DNA of 35,494 nucleotides from Shewanellaceae bacterium UBA2521 (GCA_002341165.1 DDNL01000010.1:1266-36759), one strand, 5' to 3'. Shown: positions 16,805-26,330, numbered from the stretch's first letter. Numbers and translations are program-made. The notes: generated from the sequence alone by a model not told the origin.

Positions 16805-17605
16805 TTATCTTTGACTTTCTTTCGCTGCAAGCCACATCGCGTGTAAAGTCTCTGCATCTTGCTCATCAATAGTTGCCTCTTTTTCTTTTACCATCTTTTC
16901 TATGTGCTGAAATCGAGACACAAATTTCTTCTGGCTCAAGCGTAACGCTTGCTCAGCATCTACGCCAACAGTACGGGCTAAGTTCACCACAGAAAAAAGG
17001 ACATCGCCTATCTCATGGCGTACTTTATCTATATCAACTTGCTCTGCGCTCAACTCATCTTGAACTTCTTCAAGCTCTTCATACACTTTTTCCATAACGC
17101 CCTGTACAGTCGGCCAATCAAAACCAACAGTTGCAGCACGCTTTTGTGTTTTTTGCGCTAAAGAGAGCGCAGGTAATGCTGTAGGCAAATCATCCATCAG
17201 CGAGTGCTGTGCTTTTTCTGCTCGCTCTTTGACTTTACCTTGCTCCCATCGCTGTAAAACCTCTGTAGCAGAATCTAACTTCTCTTGTGCTCCAAACACG
17301 TGCGGATGGCGCCGATATAACTTATCACCTAAAGCATTAAGCATATCTTGAAAAGCAAATTTATGTTGTTCTTGTCCGAGCTGGCAATAAAAGACAATTT
17401 GAAAAAACAAATCACCCAGCTCATCGGGTATCTCAGACCAACTCTTTGATTCAATAGCTTCAATCACTTCATAAGCTTCTTCTAAAGTGTGAGGCACAAT
17501 GGTCTCAAAAGATTGTGCTTTATCCCACGGACATCCTTGTTCAGGATCACGTAGCTTTGCCATCATCGTTAAAATATCGGCCACAGTCCAAGTTGATTTT
17601 TGCAT
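16805..17605 (-). CDS. mazG: Nucleoside triphosphate pyrophosphohydrolase MazG
   Basis: MazG hydrolyses nucleoside triphosphates to monophosphates and pyrophosphate and can lower ppGpp levels in E. coli. The product is 266 aa (E. coli 263). The N-terminal domain contains LRDPEQGCPWDKAQ, PHTLEEAYEV (the EExxE metal motif) and DELGDLFFQIVFY. The second domain repeats the pattern with VYEELEEVQ and HEIGDVLFSVVNLAR. It lies 49 nt downstream of relA, a pairing that is common in gammaproteobacteria and fits a role in the stringent response. Confidence 0.96.
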   Translation of the reverse strand: MQKSTWTVADILTMMAKLRDPEQGCPWDKAQSFETIVPHTLEEAYEVIEAIESKSWSEIPDELGDLFFQIVFYCQLGQEQHKFAFQDMLNALGDKLYRRHPHVFGAQEKLDSATEVLQRWEQGKVKERAEKAQHSLMDDLPTALPALSLAQKTQKRAATVGFDWPTVQGVMEKVYEELEEVQDELSAEQVDIDKVRHEIGDVLFSVVNLARTVGVDAEQALRLSQKKFVSRFQHIEKMVKEKEATIDEQDAETLHAMWLAAKESQR

Positions 17606-17654
17606 ACAAAAACTCTCTTACTTCGTATTCAATTTAAGTAAAAAACAGACTGCT

Positions 17655-19844
17655 CTAGCAGCGTTTTACGTTGATAACACTTTCAATATGATTCAATTTA
17701 TGGAGCAAGCGCAACAATGCATCGACATTGTAAACTTCAAGATCAATCAATAAAGTTGCGGTTTGTTCTGCTACTTGAGAATTGAAAGACATATTAAGCA
17801 CATTACTTTTTTCTTGCGTTAAGACCAGTGTGACATCACGTAGTAGACCTGCGCGATCATCTGCCATCACATGTACTCTCGCTTTGTAACCTTTAGCATA
17901 ATGAGCGCACCAAGACACATCCACCATACGCTCTGGAGCACGTTCTACCAATTGATTTAACTGTTCACATCCATGACGGTGTACAGTAATACCTCGGCCT
18001 TTACTGATATAACCCGTAATCACATCACCTGGAAGTGGTTGACAGCATCCAGCAAAGTGGGTCATTAAATTACCGACACCACTGACTTCGACTTGTTGTA
18101 CCGCACTTTTAGTGACTTGCTTTTGCTTCTTCAGGAAGTCTTGTAACTCTTCAGAACTAAGTTGATCTCGCTTCATCTGATTTTGTACGTAGTGCATGAT
18201 CTTGCTGATACGTACTGTACCTGCTCCGATAGCAATCAGTAAATCGTCCAAGTTTGGGTAATGAAACGTTTGATGTAGCTGTTTCACATCTTTTAAAGAC
18301 CTATCTAAACGTGACAGTTCACGTTCTAAAATTTCTTTTCCTGCAGCATAGTTTTTATCTTTATCTTGTTGCCTAAACCAGTATTGAATTTTCGAGCGAG
18401 CACGCTGTGTGTAAATATAACCCAAATTTGTATTGAGCCAATCACGCTTTGGATTGGCAGTTTTCGAGGTCATAATATCCACTTGCTCACCTGTGCTGAG
18501 CTTATAATGAAAAGGAACAATACGACCATCGACCTTAGCATTGATAGCACAATGTCCTACCTGAGAATGAATATAATAAGCAAAATCAAGTACTGTCGCA
18601 CCATCTGGTAAGTTTATCACTTCCCCTTTGGGGGTAAAAATATACACGCGCTCTTCGAAAACTTGAGCACGTACTTCATCCATTAAGGTACCACTTTCAG
18701 ACAAATCATCTTGCCATTTTAAGATTTTACGAAGCCAGTTGATCTTGCTCTCATAAGCACAAGACTTGGACACGTTACCTTCTTTGTATTTCCAGTGTGC
18801 AGCGACACCCAACTCAGCTTCTTGATGCATCTCATGTGTTCGAATTTGAATTTCAACCGCCTTGCCTAAATCACCTAATACCACTGTATGTATAGATTGA
18901 TATCCGTTGGCTTTCGGATGGGCAATGTAATCGTCAAACTCACCTTGCACAGGTTTAAAAAGCGTATGTATGACACCTAGTGCTGCATAGCATGCTTGTA
19001 TATTTTCCGTTAAAACACGCACCGCACGCACATCAAACAGATCATGAAAAGAGAGGTTTTTGCGTTGCATTTTTTTCCAAATGCTCGCAATATGTTTGGG
19101 TCGACCATACACTTCAGCAGCAACACCTTTTTGAATCAAATCTCTTTGTAAAGTGCTGACAAACGCATCAATAAAACGCTCACGATCAATACGCTTTTCA
19201 TCAAGACTAATAGCAATTTGCTTGTATGTTTGAGGATGCAAATAATGGAAAGCGAGATCTTCTAATTCCCATTTTAACTGGCCAATCCCTAAACGATTAG
19301 CCAAAGGTGCATAAACCTGAGATGCATCACGTGCTAAAAGTACTCTAACTTCTTCTTCGGCATGACGCGCTTCTCGCAATAAGCACACTTGATGAGCAAG
19401 CTTAATTACAACCGCTCTGACATCTTCAACCATCACCAACAACATGCGACGCATATTATCGACTTGCTGTGAACTGAGCACCATAGACTGACAGCTTAAG
19501 CGACGAATCTCTTCCATATCACAAGCGCTCGACACAAGGGTCATCAGTGAAGGAGAACAAAATGTATCAAGCTCACTCAAAGGCACCACGCCTTCATCAA
19601 CATAAACAAACACAATGGCGGCTTGCAAGGATTCTGAATCCATGGACATCGCCGACAAGCATTCCACAATTTCTCGTGCACGCAACACCAGATGATGCGA
19701 GGATTGATCTTGAATCTTAGATTCTAATAACTGATAAACTTCTTGTAATACTAGGGCTTGCTCTACATTAGAACAATGACGCTTTGACCATGACTGCAAA
19801 TCAAAGTCATGTCGAACAAAGTGTGATTCACGCACAGAGACCAT
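17655..19844 (-). CDS. relA: GTP pyrophosphokinase RelA
   Basis: RelA is the ribosome-associated (p)ppGpp synthetase. The product is 729 aa (E. coli 744). The N-terminal hydrolase-like domain lacks the HDxxED metal motif (FVYVDEGVVP at the equivalent place), so it should be synthetase-only. The synthetase domain carries YGRPKHIASIWKKMQRKNLS, LFDVRAVRVL, EFDDYIAHPKANGYQSIHT (with the EFDD form of RelA rather than the RFKD form of SpoT) and EIQIRTHEMH. A TGS domain (VYIFTPKGEVINLPDGATVLDFAYYIHS), a Cys-containing zinc-finger-like segment (HFAGCCQPLPGD) and a C-terminal ACT domain follow. A separate SpoT hydrolase is expected elsewhere in the genome. Confidence 0.97.
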   Translation of the reverse strand: MVSVRESHFVRHDFDLQSWSKRHCSNVEQALVLQEVYQLLESKIQDQSSHHLVLRAREIVECLSAMSMDSESLQAAIVFVYVDEGVVPLSELDTFCSPSLMTLVSSACDMEEIRRLSCQSMVLSSQQVDNMRRMLLVMVEDVRAVVIKLAHQVCLLREARHAEEEVRVLLARDASQVYAPLANRLGIGQLKWELEDLAFHYLHPQTYKQIAISLDEKRIDRERFIDAFVSTLQRDLIQKGVAAEVYGRPKHIASIWKKMQRKNLSFHDLFDVRAVRVLTENIQACYAALGVIHTLFKPVQGEFDDYIAHPKANGYQSIHTVVLGDLGKAVEIQIRTHEMHQEAELGVAAHWKYKEGNVSKSCAYESKINWLRKILKWQDDLSESGTLMDEVRAQVFEERVYIFTPKGEVINLPDGATVLDFAYYIHSQVGHCAINAKVDGRIVPFHYKLSTGEQVDIMTSKTANPKRDWLNTNLGYIYTQRARSKIQYWFRQQDKDKNYAAGKEILERELSRLDRSLKDVKQLHQTFHYPNLDDLLIAIGAGTVRISKIMHYVQNQMKRDQLSSEELQDFLKKQKQVTKSAVQQVEVSGVGNLMTHFAGCCQPLPGDVITGYISKGRGITVHRHGCEQLNQLVERAPERMVDVSWCAHYAKGYKARVHVMADDRAGLLRDVTLVLTQEKSNVLNMSFNSQVAEQTATLLIDLEVYNVDALLRLLHKLNHIESVINVKRC

Positions 19845-19880
19845 ACTATCGATTCCTTTTGATGACTGAAAAGTATCTCG

Positions 19881-21206
19881 CTAAGGCTTCTGTCTTGCGA
19901 ATAAAAGCATAGATTCAAAGTGTCTGGTCTGAGGAAACATATCCATCACTGAAGATTGAATAAGATGGTACTTTTCGGCTAACAAGACTTTTGTATCACG
20001 CGCCAGTGTGACAGGATCACAAGAAACATAAAGCACGTACTCAGGTGCAAAAGCATGTATCTGTGATACCACATAAGCGGCACCCTCACGAGATGGATCC
20101 AGTATGACTATATCATAAGATTGAACCCATTTTTCATGGAAGCGAAAATCGTTAAGATTGGCTTGATAAAATGAAATATTTGTTAGCTTGTTCGATGCCG
20201 CATTATCACGAGCTTGCTGCACAACTGTTGCAATACCTTCAACACCAACTACTTTTTTCACTTTTTGCGCAATCGGTAAACTAAAGTTACCTACACCACA
20301 AAATAAGTCTAGAACGGACGTCTCGGGCGTAAGAGGCAACCAATCTATCGCTTGCTGTACCATCTGCTGATTCACAGCTTCATTGACCTGAACAAAATGA
20401 CCTGGCAAAAAAGCAATATCTAGTGAACCAAGACGGTAAGAAGGCTGTTTCACTGATGTGAGGTATTCAACCTGATGATCCGCATGTAATAGCAAGGCTT
20501 GCATATCATGCTGCACACAAAAATCAAATATCAGTTGCTTATCTGCTGCAATCATCTCTTGTGTCACACGTAACAAAAGCCAATGTGCTTGAGCATCTTC
20601 TAGAAGTTCAACATGTCCCAGATACCTCTTACCTCGCAACTGCTGAAGGCAGGTACGTAATGGCACAATCATATCGTTCAGAGACTCAACCAACACAGGA
20701 CAGGTGTCAATCTCTACAATCTGCGCTTGCGACTTAGCCCTAAAGCCTAACTGCAGCTTTTGAGTTTTCTTGTTAAATAAAGTAGCTAGGCGTGCTCTAC
20801 GACGATAATGCCAAGGATTGCCACGGATAAGATGGGGCGACTCGTCTAATGTGACATCAGCAAATTTTTTCAGCAATAAAGCTAAAGCTTCAGCTTTATA
20901 GTGCACTTGATTTTCATACGTCATATGCTGCACATCGCAGCCACCACATTGCTTATAAAATCGACACGCAGGTACAGTGCGATGAGGAGAAGCTTGAATC
21001 ACTTGCGTCACATGAGCATGTGTATATCTCTTTTTTCTCTGGGTCAATTTGACCTCAACAGACTCCCCTGCAAGCGCACCTCTGACAAAACAAGTTTGTC
21101 CTTCATGCAAGGCAACCCCGTTCCCTTGATGATCAAGACGAGATATGTGTAAAACAGAATGCATACTTTCATGTTTTACTTTTGATGCTTTAAAAAACTG
21201 TACCAT
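19881..21206 (-). CDS. rlmD: 23S rRNA (uracil-1939-C5)-methyltransferase RlmD
   Basis: RlmD (RumA) methylates U1939 of 23S rRNA using SAM. The product is 441 aa. The N-terminal TRAM domain spans about residues 15-70. The iron-sulphur cluster cysteines are C81, C87 and C90 (CRFYKQCGGC) and C169 (DTCPVL), matching the spacing in E. coli. The SAM site is VLDLFCGVGNFSLPIA, and the nucleophile is the Cys of YVSCDPVTLARD at about residue 396. It is followed 36 nt later by relA in the same direction, the usual rlmD-relA-mazG order. Confidence 0.97.
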   Translation of the reverse strand: MVQFFKASKVKHESMHSVLHISRLDHQGNGVALHEGQTCFVRGALAGESVEVKLTQRKKRYTHAHVTQVIQASPHRTVPACRFYKQCGGCDVQHMTYENQVHYKAEALALLLKKFADVTLDESPHLIRGNPWHYRRRARLATLFNKKTQKLQLGFRAKSQAQIVEIDTCPVLVESLNDMIVPLRTCLQQLRGKRYLGHVELLEDAQAHWLLLRVTQEMIAADKQLIFDFCVQHDMQALLLHADHQVEYLTSVKQPSYRLGSLDIAFLPGHFVQVNEAVNQQMVQQAIDWLPLTPETSVLDLFCGVGNFSLPIAQKVKKVVGVEGIATVVQQARDNAASNKLTNISFYQANLNDFRFHEKWVQSYDIVILDPSREGAAYVVSQIHAFAPEYVLYVSCDPVTLARDTKVLLAEKYHLIQSSVMDMFPQTRHFESMLLFARQKP

Positions 21207-21432
21207 ATACTTACATCCAATTTATTGATCCCCGCTGTCTTGAAGACTTGAAATAGATCAATACTGAAAAGTTTATCTTATCATAAGCTGCGTACTATCG
21301 AGATAAGCTGTGATCATGATACCGATGAGTATACCTTATTTTTTTATGTACAATCATTTGATTTACTTAATAAAAAAGATAATGTACACTAAAAATCCTT
21401 TGCTTTATCGATTCAACATAAGGTTTTATTAT

Positions 21433-22005
21433 ATGTCATCTCAACGCGGTTTCTTTCGACGCATTAAACAACTGAGCACGCCTCAAAAGATACTCTTTGC
21501 AGCGGCACTATGTCAACGTATGCAACCCTATTTTTCTCAATTTTGTCAACAACATCAAAAAGATGATGAAAAGCTCTATCATGAAGCATTGTCACTGGTT
21601 TGGCAAAAAGTCTACGACAAAAAACTACATATCAATTATACCAATATACAACAAAAACTTGAGCATATTGTACCGGACTTAGACGTCATAAAATATGCTT
21701 ATGCATATCCTGCTTTTGATGCTGTCGTTGCTTTAATCACTATCTTTAACGCACTAGAGAGCCAAGTTGATGATGATCTCAATAATATTTCTAAATTAGC
21801 ATCCAACATAGTGCGCCACTGCATTCAAGTAGAAACAGAAACAGAGCTTACAGGAGAGGCTTTAAACGACTTCATTCATGCGCACCCTTTCATGCAAGAA
21901 GAGCAAGCCATACAAGCCACTTTGCTTGACTGGGTAGAACAAAGCGAAGCCGTGCAAAAAGATCAAGTGAAGGGTCTAAGACAAGAGCTTATAGAGCAAG
22001 CTTAG
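21433..22005 (+). CDS. yjaG: YjaG family (DUF416) protein
   Basis: This is a conserved gammaproteobacterial protein of unknown function. From the ATG at 21433 the product is 190 aa (E. coli YjaG 196). The match is clear over the length: TPQKILFAAALCQRMQPYFS, FCQQHQKDDEKLYHEALSLV, KLEHIVPDLD, YAYPAFDAVVALITIFNALE and VKGLRQELIEQA at the C-terminus. The open frame extends 41 codons further upstream, but that part is hydrophobic and aromatic and has no counterpart in the family. AAGG lies 9 nt before the ATG at 21433. It is divergent from rlmD and convergent with pgpA. Confidence 0.85.
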   Translation: MSSQRGFFRRIKQLSTPQKILFAAALCQRMQPYFSQFCQQHQKDDEKLYHEALSLVWQKVYDKKLHINYTNIQQKLEHIVPDLDVIKYAYAYPAFDAVVALITIFNALESQVDDDLNNISKLASNIVRHCIQVETETELTGEALNDFIHAHPFMQEEQAIQATLLDWVEQSEAVQKDQVKGLRQELIEQA

Positions 22006-22036
22006 AACTTATCGTCCAGCTCTAAGACATCCAGAT

Positions 22037-22070
22037 ACAAGAGTGGAAAAGATCAAAAAACCACTCTTGT
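22037..22070. terminator. Hairpin between yjaG and pgpA
   Basis: A perfect 10-bp stem (ACAAGAGTGG with CCACTCTTGT) and a 14-nt A-rich loop lie between two convergent stop codons. The T tract is short, so termination efficiency is uncertain. Confidence 0.55.
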
Positions 22071-22583
22071 TTACAAGAAAAAGATGACGGTTTGCACAAC
22101 AACAAGACTCATCAAGCCCGCCACAATATCATCTAACATAATACCTAAGCCTCCACTGACTCGGGCATCAATCGCACTAATAGGCCAAGGTTTCACAATA
22201 TCAAAGAAACGAAATACAGCAAAAGCAAGAAGCAGCCATGCCCAACCAATAGGCAACGCAATACAGGTAATCATAAAGCCAACAAATTCATCCCACACGA
22301 TAGCAGGATGATCATGCACACCTAAATCTTTTGATGTTTTGTCGCAGAGATAAACCCCGAGCACAGCAAAAAATAGAGTCCAAACAATATACCAGCCTAA
22401 AGGCAGAATATGCATTAATGAAACTACAGGCACGGATGCTAAGGTACCTACAGTTCCTGGAGCGCGAGCCGATAGCCCCGAACCAAAGCCTAGAGACATC
22501 AAATGCACAGGATCACCTAAAGTGAGCTTTGATCTCGGGTCAATATGTTTTTGTTTTGTCATATGCTTAACTAAAGTGTTCAT
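22071..22583 (-). CDS. pgpA: Phosphatidylglycerophosphatase A
   Basis: PgpA is an inner-membrane enzyme that dephosphorylates phosphatidylglycerol phosphate. Family motifs are LMSLGFGSGLSARAPGTVGT, GVHDHPAIVWDEFVGF, FRFFDIVKPWPI and GIMLDDIVAGLMSL. Three to four membrane segments are visible. The frame is open further upstream inside thiL (to 22658), but the family length favours ATG 22583 (MNTLVKHMTKQ, 170 aa, overlapping thiL by 17 nt) or ATG 22562 (163 aa, no overlap). I chose the former without strong evidence. The thiL-pgpA pairing is conserved in gammaproteobacteria. Confidence 0.92.
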   Translation of the reverse strand: MNTLVKHMTKQKHIDPRSKLTLGDPVHLMSLGFGSGLSARAPGTVGTLASVPVVSLMHILPLGWYIVWTLFFAVLGVYLCDKTSKDLGVHDHPAIVWDEFVGFMITCIALPIGWAWLLLAFAVFRFFDIVKPWPISAIDARVSGGLGIMLDDIVAGLMSLVVVQTVIFFL

Positions 22584-23526
22584 ACCCTGAGCAGGACACA
22601 ACCCAAGGCTTTTCGTGATAAAAATAACGCAAATCTTTGTGCGCATGAACTTGGCCAATGCATGTTATATTTACATCGGCATCTTGAGCCGCAGACTCCA
22701 CCATCAATTTATTAATCGATGAAACTGTGAACAATAATTCGTAGTCTTCACCACTGCTCAAAGCAAAATTGATAGCTTGCTCACTGGAAACAGCTTCTTG
22801 CATCACCTTGGACAAAGGTAACTGCTCAAGAGCGATATGAGCACCTAAGTTTGAAGCAGTCAAAAGTTGAGGTAAATCGGTCGCTAAGCCATCAGATAAG
22901 TCGGTGCAGCTGGTCGCCACATCGCGTATGGTTTGGCCTAACAAAACACGTGGAGTGGGGTAGTAATGTCTCTGAAGCGCATAAGCACGCTGCATAGAGG
23001 TTAACTCAAACTGATTTTTCAAACAAGCTAAGCCAAGACCCGAATCTCCTAAAGTGCCCGTAACATAGATAAAATCTCCAGCTTGAGCACCCGAACGGTA
23101 CATGCTTTTACCTTCAGGAATAAAGCCATGAATCGTTAAAGAGAGCATCTTCACAGGTGCAGAGGTGGTATCACCGCCAATGAGCTGCAACCCATAGTAG
23201 TCAGCGATATCAAACAAACTTGCACTAAAGTGCTCTAACCAAGCTTCATCTACTTGAGGTGCGCTTAAAGAGAGCGTCATCCAAGCTGGAATAGCGCCCA
23301 TAGAAGCGAGATCGGAAAGATTACTTGCAACAAGTTTATAAGCGACTGCTTTAGCAGGCATGTCACTTAAGAAATGTACGTTCTCGACCATAGTGTCGCA
23401 TGAAATAGCCAATTGCTTTCCAGCAGGAGGGGCAACGACAGCACAGTCATCTCCCACACCGGCAATGACGTCTTTACGACCACCAGGGCGAGAGAAATAA
23501 CGTTCAATTTGCTCTTGTTCTTTCAT
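22567..23526 (-). CDS. thiL: Thiamine-monophosphate kinase
   Basis: ThiL phosphorylates thiamine monophosphate to the active cofactor thiamine diphosphate. The product is 319 aa from ATG 23526 (MKEQEQIERYFSRPGGRKDV), chosen because GAGG lies about 4 nt upstream. A GTG 15 nt further upstream is less likely. Motifs are AGVGDDCAVVAPPAGKQLA, CDTMVENVHF, LSDLASMGAIPAWMTLSL, IGGDTTS, VTGTLGDSGLGLA, CTDLSDGLATDL and SGEDYELLFT, all typical of this PurM-like kinase. It lies about 50 nt downstream of nusB and overlaps pgpA. Confidence 0.96.
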   Translation of the reverse strand: MKEQEQIERYFSRPGGRKDVIAGVGDDCAVVAPPAGKQLAISCDTMVENVHFLSDMPAKAVAYKLVASNLSDLASMGAIPAWMTLSLSAPQVDEAWLEHFSASLFDIADYYGLQLIGGDTTSAPVKMLSLTIHGFIPEGKSMYRSGAQAGDFIYVTGTLGDSGLGLACLKNQFELTSMQRAYALQRHYYPTPRVLLGQTIRDVATSCTDLSDGLATDLPQLLTASNLGAHIALEQLPLSKVMQEAVSSEQAINFALSSGEDYELLFTVSSINKLMVESAAQDADVNITCIGQVHAHKDLRYFYHEKPWVVSCSGYEHFS

Positions 23527-23574
23527 AAAACCTCGATTCACTTTCTGCTATCGACAGTCATTGCAATAAATTCT

Positions 23575-23991
23575 TTATGACTTATCGGATCTTTGTGCCA
23601 TATATTTATCTAAAACACCGTTCACAAACTTATGACTCTCTACAGCACCAAAAACTTTGGCCAGTTCTATCGCTTCATTGATCACAACTTTAAAAGGTAC
23701 ATCTGTACAAAAATTTAGCTCAAACATGCTCAAACGTAAAATTGCTTTTTCTATCGGATCAAGTTCATGAAGACCTCGATCTAAATAAGGTACAAGCTGT
23801 TCGTCAAGAAAAGAGGCTCTATGTGCAACACCTGCAAATAGCTCACGAAAATAAGCCACATCAACACCTTGGGTGTTTTTTTCTGTTAAATAATCAAGCT
23901 CTATATCTGCAATCGAGTTTTGCGTAAGTTGCCAAGAGTAAATTGCTTGCACAGCTAAACGACGCGCTTTATGTCTTTGAGAAGGTTTCAC
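23575..23991 (-). CDS. nusB: Transcription antitermination factor NusB
   Basis: NusB binds boxA RNA with NusE (ribosomal protein S10) and supports antitermination of rRNA operons. The product is 138 aa (E. coli 139). Motifs are RHKARRLAVQAIYSWQL, YLDRGLHELDPIEKAILRLS, FELNFCTDVPFKVVINEAIE and FVNGVLDK. The start is GTG at 23991, overlapping the ribH stop (GTGA), with AAGGAG 5 nt upstream inside the end of ribH. Together these indicate translational coupling. Confidence 0.96.
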   Translation of the reverse strand: MKPSQRHKARRLAVQAIYSWQLTQNSIADIELDYLTEKNTQGVDVAYFRELFAGVAHRASFLDEQLVPYLDRGLHELDPIEKAILRLSMFELNFCTDVPFKVVINEAIELAKVFGAVESHKFVNGVLDKYMAQRSDKS

Positions 23992-24470
23992 ACCAACTCC
24001 TTTGCATCAATTTGACGCAATATATCGATCATTTCAAGAGCCGCCAAAGTCACTTCAGCACCCTTGTTACCTACTTTACAACCTGCACGATCGATAGCCT
24101 GCTCTACCGTATCGGTCGTGATCACACCGAAAGCGACAGGCACTTGATGTGTATTCATCACTTGAGCAAGTCCACTGCTACATTCACCTGCAACAAAGTC
24201 AAAGTGTGGTGTCGCGCCACGCACCACCGCACCTAAAGCAATAATAGCATCATATTCTTTTTTCATCGCTAAACGGTTTGCTGTCATAGGTAACTCATAA
24301 GCACCAGGAACATAAACGATTGTGATGTTATCATCTTGTACTTGTCCGATACGTTTAAGTGTATCTAAAGCACCTTCAACAAGACGCTCCACAACAAAAC
24401 TATTAAAACGTGACACAACCAATGCAACGCGTGCATGTTTGGCCTCGACTTTACCTTCAATTCTTTTCAT
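23988..24470 (-). CDS. ribH: 6,7-dimethyl-8-ribityllumazine synthase
   Basis: RibH condenses the pyrimidine intermediate with dihydroxybutanone phosphate in the penultimate step of riboflavin synthesis. The product is 160 aa. Motifs are VALVVSRFNSFVVERLVEGA, VYVPGAYELPMTANRLA, AIIALGAVVRGATPHFDFVA with the catalytic His, and PVAFGVITTDTVEQAIDRAG with NKGAE. It overlaps nusB by 4 nt and lies about 100 nt after ribB. Confidence 0.97.
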   Translation of the reverse strand: MKRIEGKVEAKHARVALVVSRFNSFVVERLVEGALDTLKRIGQVQDDNITIVYVPGAYELPMTANRLAMKKEYDAIIALGAVVRGATPHFDFVAGECSSGLAQVMNTHQVPVAFGVITTDTVEQAIDRAGCKVGNKGAEVTLAALEMIDILRQIDAKELV

Positions 24471-24568
24471 AAAATTAGATTTCCATCAACCACCGACTCG
24501 AAAAGCAGATCATACCATAATGCAGCGAAACGATTCACTGATAAATCAACTTAACCTGTTATTTTTCT

Positions 24569-25201
24569 TCAAAAAGGAGCGTAATCACACGTTTGCTTTT
24601 GCCGGTACCTTACTAAGTCAGCAACAGTACCTATTTTTAACTGATGTTTCTCGGCAAAACGTTCTAAATCAGGACGACGCGCCATAGAGCCATCTTCGTT
24701 TAAGATTTCAACAATAACAGAAGAAGGCTTAAATCCTGCTAAGCGAGCCAAGTCACAACCCGCTTCGGTATGGCCTTGACGAGTTAACACACCGCCTTCT
24801 CTTGCCATAATAGGAAATATGTGTCCTGGTTGCACGAGATCCTCTGCGACCGCTTCAGGCGCGATAGCCGCTTGAATCGTCGAGGCTCGGTCGGTCGCGG
24901 ATATTCCGGTTGTCACACCTTGAGCCGCTTCAATCGATACAGTAAAGTTCGTACCAAATTTAGATTTATTCTGATCAGATACCATCAACGGCAGACGTAA
25001 TGTATGACAAGCTTCTTGCGTTAAAGTTAAACAGACCAATCCACGTGCATGCGTGATCATAAAGTTAATCAGTTCTGGCGTAATTTTCTCTGCGGCCACA
25101 ACCAAGTCACCTTCATTTTCTCTGTCTTCGTCATCAAGCAAAATTACCATCTTACCTTGGCTAATTTCTTCAATGAGTTCTTCTGTTGTATTAAACGTCA
25201 T
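24569..25201 (-). CDS. ribB: 3,4-dihydroxy-2-butanone 4-phosphate synthase
   Basis: RibB converts ribulose 5-phosphate to dihydroxybutanone phosphate for riboflavin synthesis. The product is 210 aa, the single-domain form. Motifs are LLDDEDRENEGDLVVAAEKI, MITHARGLVC, FTVSIEA, GISATDRA, LVQPGHIFPIMAREGGVLTR and GHTEAGCDLARLAG. It ends soon after GTVADLVRYR. In Pseudomonas and many relatives this position holds a RibBA fusion. Here there is no GTP cyclohydrolase II domain, and only 98 nt separates it from ribH, so ribA must be elsewhere. It lies 7 nt after ribD. Confidence 0.96.
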   Translation of the reverse strand: MTFNTTEELIEEISQGKMVILLDDEDRENEGDLVVAAEKITPELINFMITHARGLVCLTLTQEACHTLRLPLMVSDQNKSKFGTNFTVSIEAAQGVTTGISATDRASTIQAAIAPEAVAEDLVQPGHIFPIMAREGGVLTRQGHTEAGCDLARLAGFKPSSVIVEILNEDGSMARRPDLERFAEKHQLKIGTVADLVRYRQKQTCDYAPF

Positions 25202-25208
25202 AAAACCT

Positions 25209-26330
25209 CTATTTTATAGCAAAACGAAATCGAATATCTGTCCCTATTGTACATTGTTCTATACAGGTTAATGTCTCAACATCTTGCATAGATTGCACGG
25301 AGGGGATCGATAATAAATTCTGTGCCTGTGATCCCAAAATCTTCGGCGCTTGATAGAGCAGCAACTCATCACACAGACCTTGTTGCCAAAAAGCACCTGC
25401 TAAAGTACCTCCGGCTTCAATGAGTACCTCATTGATCTGCTCTTGTGCTAATAATTCAAGTACAGCCACTAAACACAAACGCTGTGTTTTGGGCTCAAGA
25501 GGTACTTGCAAGCAACGCACATGTTGAGGAAAATGACAGGCATAAGCTTGATGTGAGAGCAAGAAAATAGGCGTAGGTATCTTAAACAAGTCATAGTCAG
25601 GTGTTAAGCGAGCTGAAGTATCGAGCACAACACGTATCGGAGAACGCACAGCTTGCGCAGATACTGAAGGTATCTGGTAACGAGCCCAGTCATCGTAACG
25701 CACATTAAGTCGAGGATTATCTTGTATAATCGTCTGCACACCTGTGACCAAAGCACAAGCTCGGGCACGCCAACTTTGCACATCGGCTCGCGCCGCCTCA
25801 CTTGTAATCCATTTAGATGCTCCATTTTCTAGAGCAACTTTACCATCTAAACTACAAGCCATTTTGAGTCGCACATAAGGTCTGTGATGCTGCATGCGTC
25901 GAAAGAAGCTAGCGTTTAAATCTCTCGCTTGCGCTTCGCACACACCTAGAGTTACGGCAATACCTGCTTCACGTAGACGCGCTGCGCTTTTTCCTGCTAC
26001 AAGAGGATTCACATCGCAAGTGGCGATAACCACACGAGCGACTCTCGCTTCAATCAATGCATCCATGCAAGGTGGCGTGCGACCATAATGTGTACAAGGC
26101 TCAAGCGTAACGTAGCAAGTTGCACCTACAGCTTGCGCTCCCGCTTGTTTAAGTGCGTGTACTTCTGCATGCGCTTCCCCTGCTCGCTCATGAAAGCCTT
26201 CACCCACGCAAAGACCATCTTGCACAATGACACAGCCGACATGAGGGTTAGGCCGTGTGGTATATACCCCTTTCTTAGCAAGCTCTAACGCACGCAACAT
26301 CCATTGCTTATCTGATTGCTCTTGACTCAT
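25209..26330 (-). CDS. ribD: Riboflavin biosynthesis deaminase/reductase RibD
   Basis: RibD is bifunctional: an N-terminal zinc deaminase and a C-terminal NADPH reductase acting on the pyrimidine intermediate. The product is 373 aa. The deaminase part has RPNPHVGCVIVQDG, AGEAHAEVHALKQAG (HAE zinc/catalytic motif) and LEPCTHYGRTPPC with the zinc cysteines. The reductase part has RPYVRLKMACSLDGKVAL, SKWITSEAARADVQ, RIVLDT-type sequence (IRVVLDTSARL) and EVLIEAGGTLAGAF. It overlaps the nrdR stop by 4 nt (ATGA) and leads into ribB after 7 nt. Confidence 0.96.
   Translation of the reverse strand: MSQEQSDKQWMLRALELAKKGVYTTRPNPHVGCVIVQDGLCVGEGFHERAGEAHAEVHALKQAGAQAVGATCYVTLEPCTHYGRTPPCMDALIEARVARVVIATCDVNPLVAGKSAARLREAGIAVTLGVCEAQARDLNASFFRRMQHHRPYVRLKMACSLDGKVALENGASKWITSEAARADVQSWRARACALVTGVQTIIQDNPRLNVRYDDWARYQIPSVSAQAVRSPIRVVLDTSARLTPDYDLFKIPTPIFLLSHQAYACHFPQHVRCLQVPLEPKTQRLCLVAVLELLAQEQINEVLIEAGGTLAGAFWQQGLCDELLLYQAPKILGSQAQNLLSIPSVQSMQDVETLTCIEQCTIGTDIRFRFAIK

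Noticed and set aside
24471..24568. Remnant of a GTP cyclohydrolase II domain after ribB
   Set aside because: Only 98 nt are available and no RibA motif is visible in any frame.
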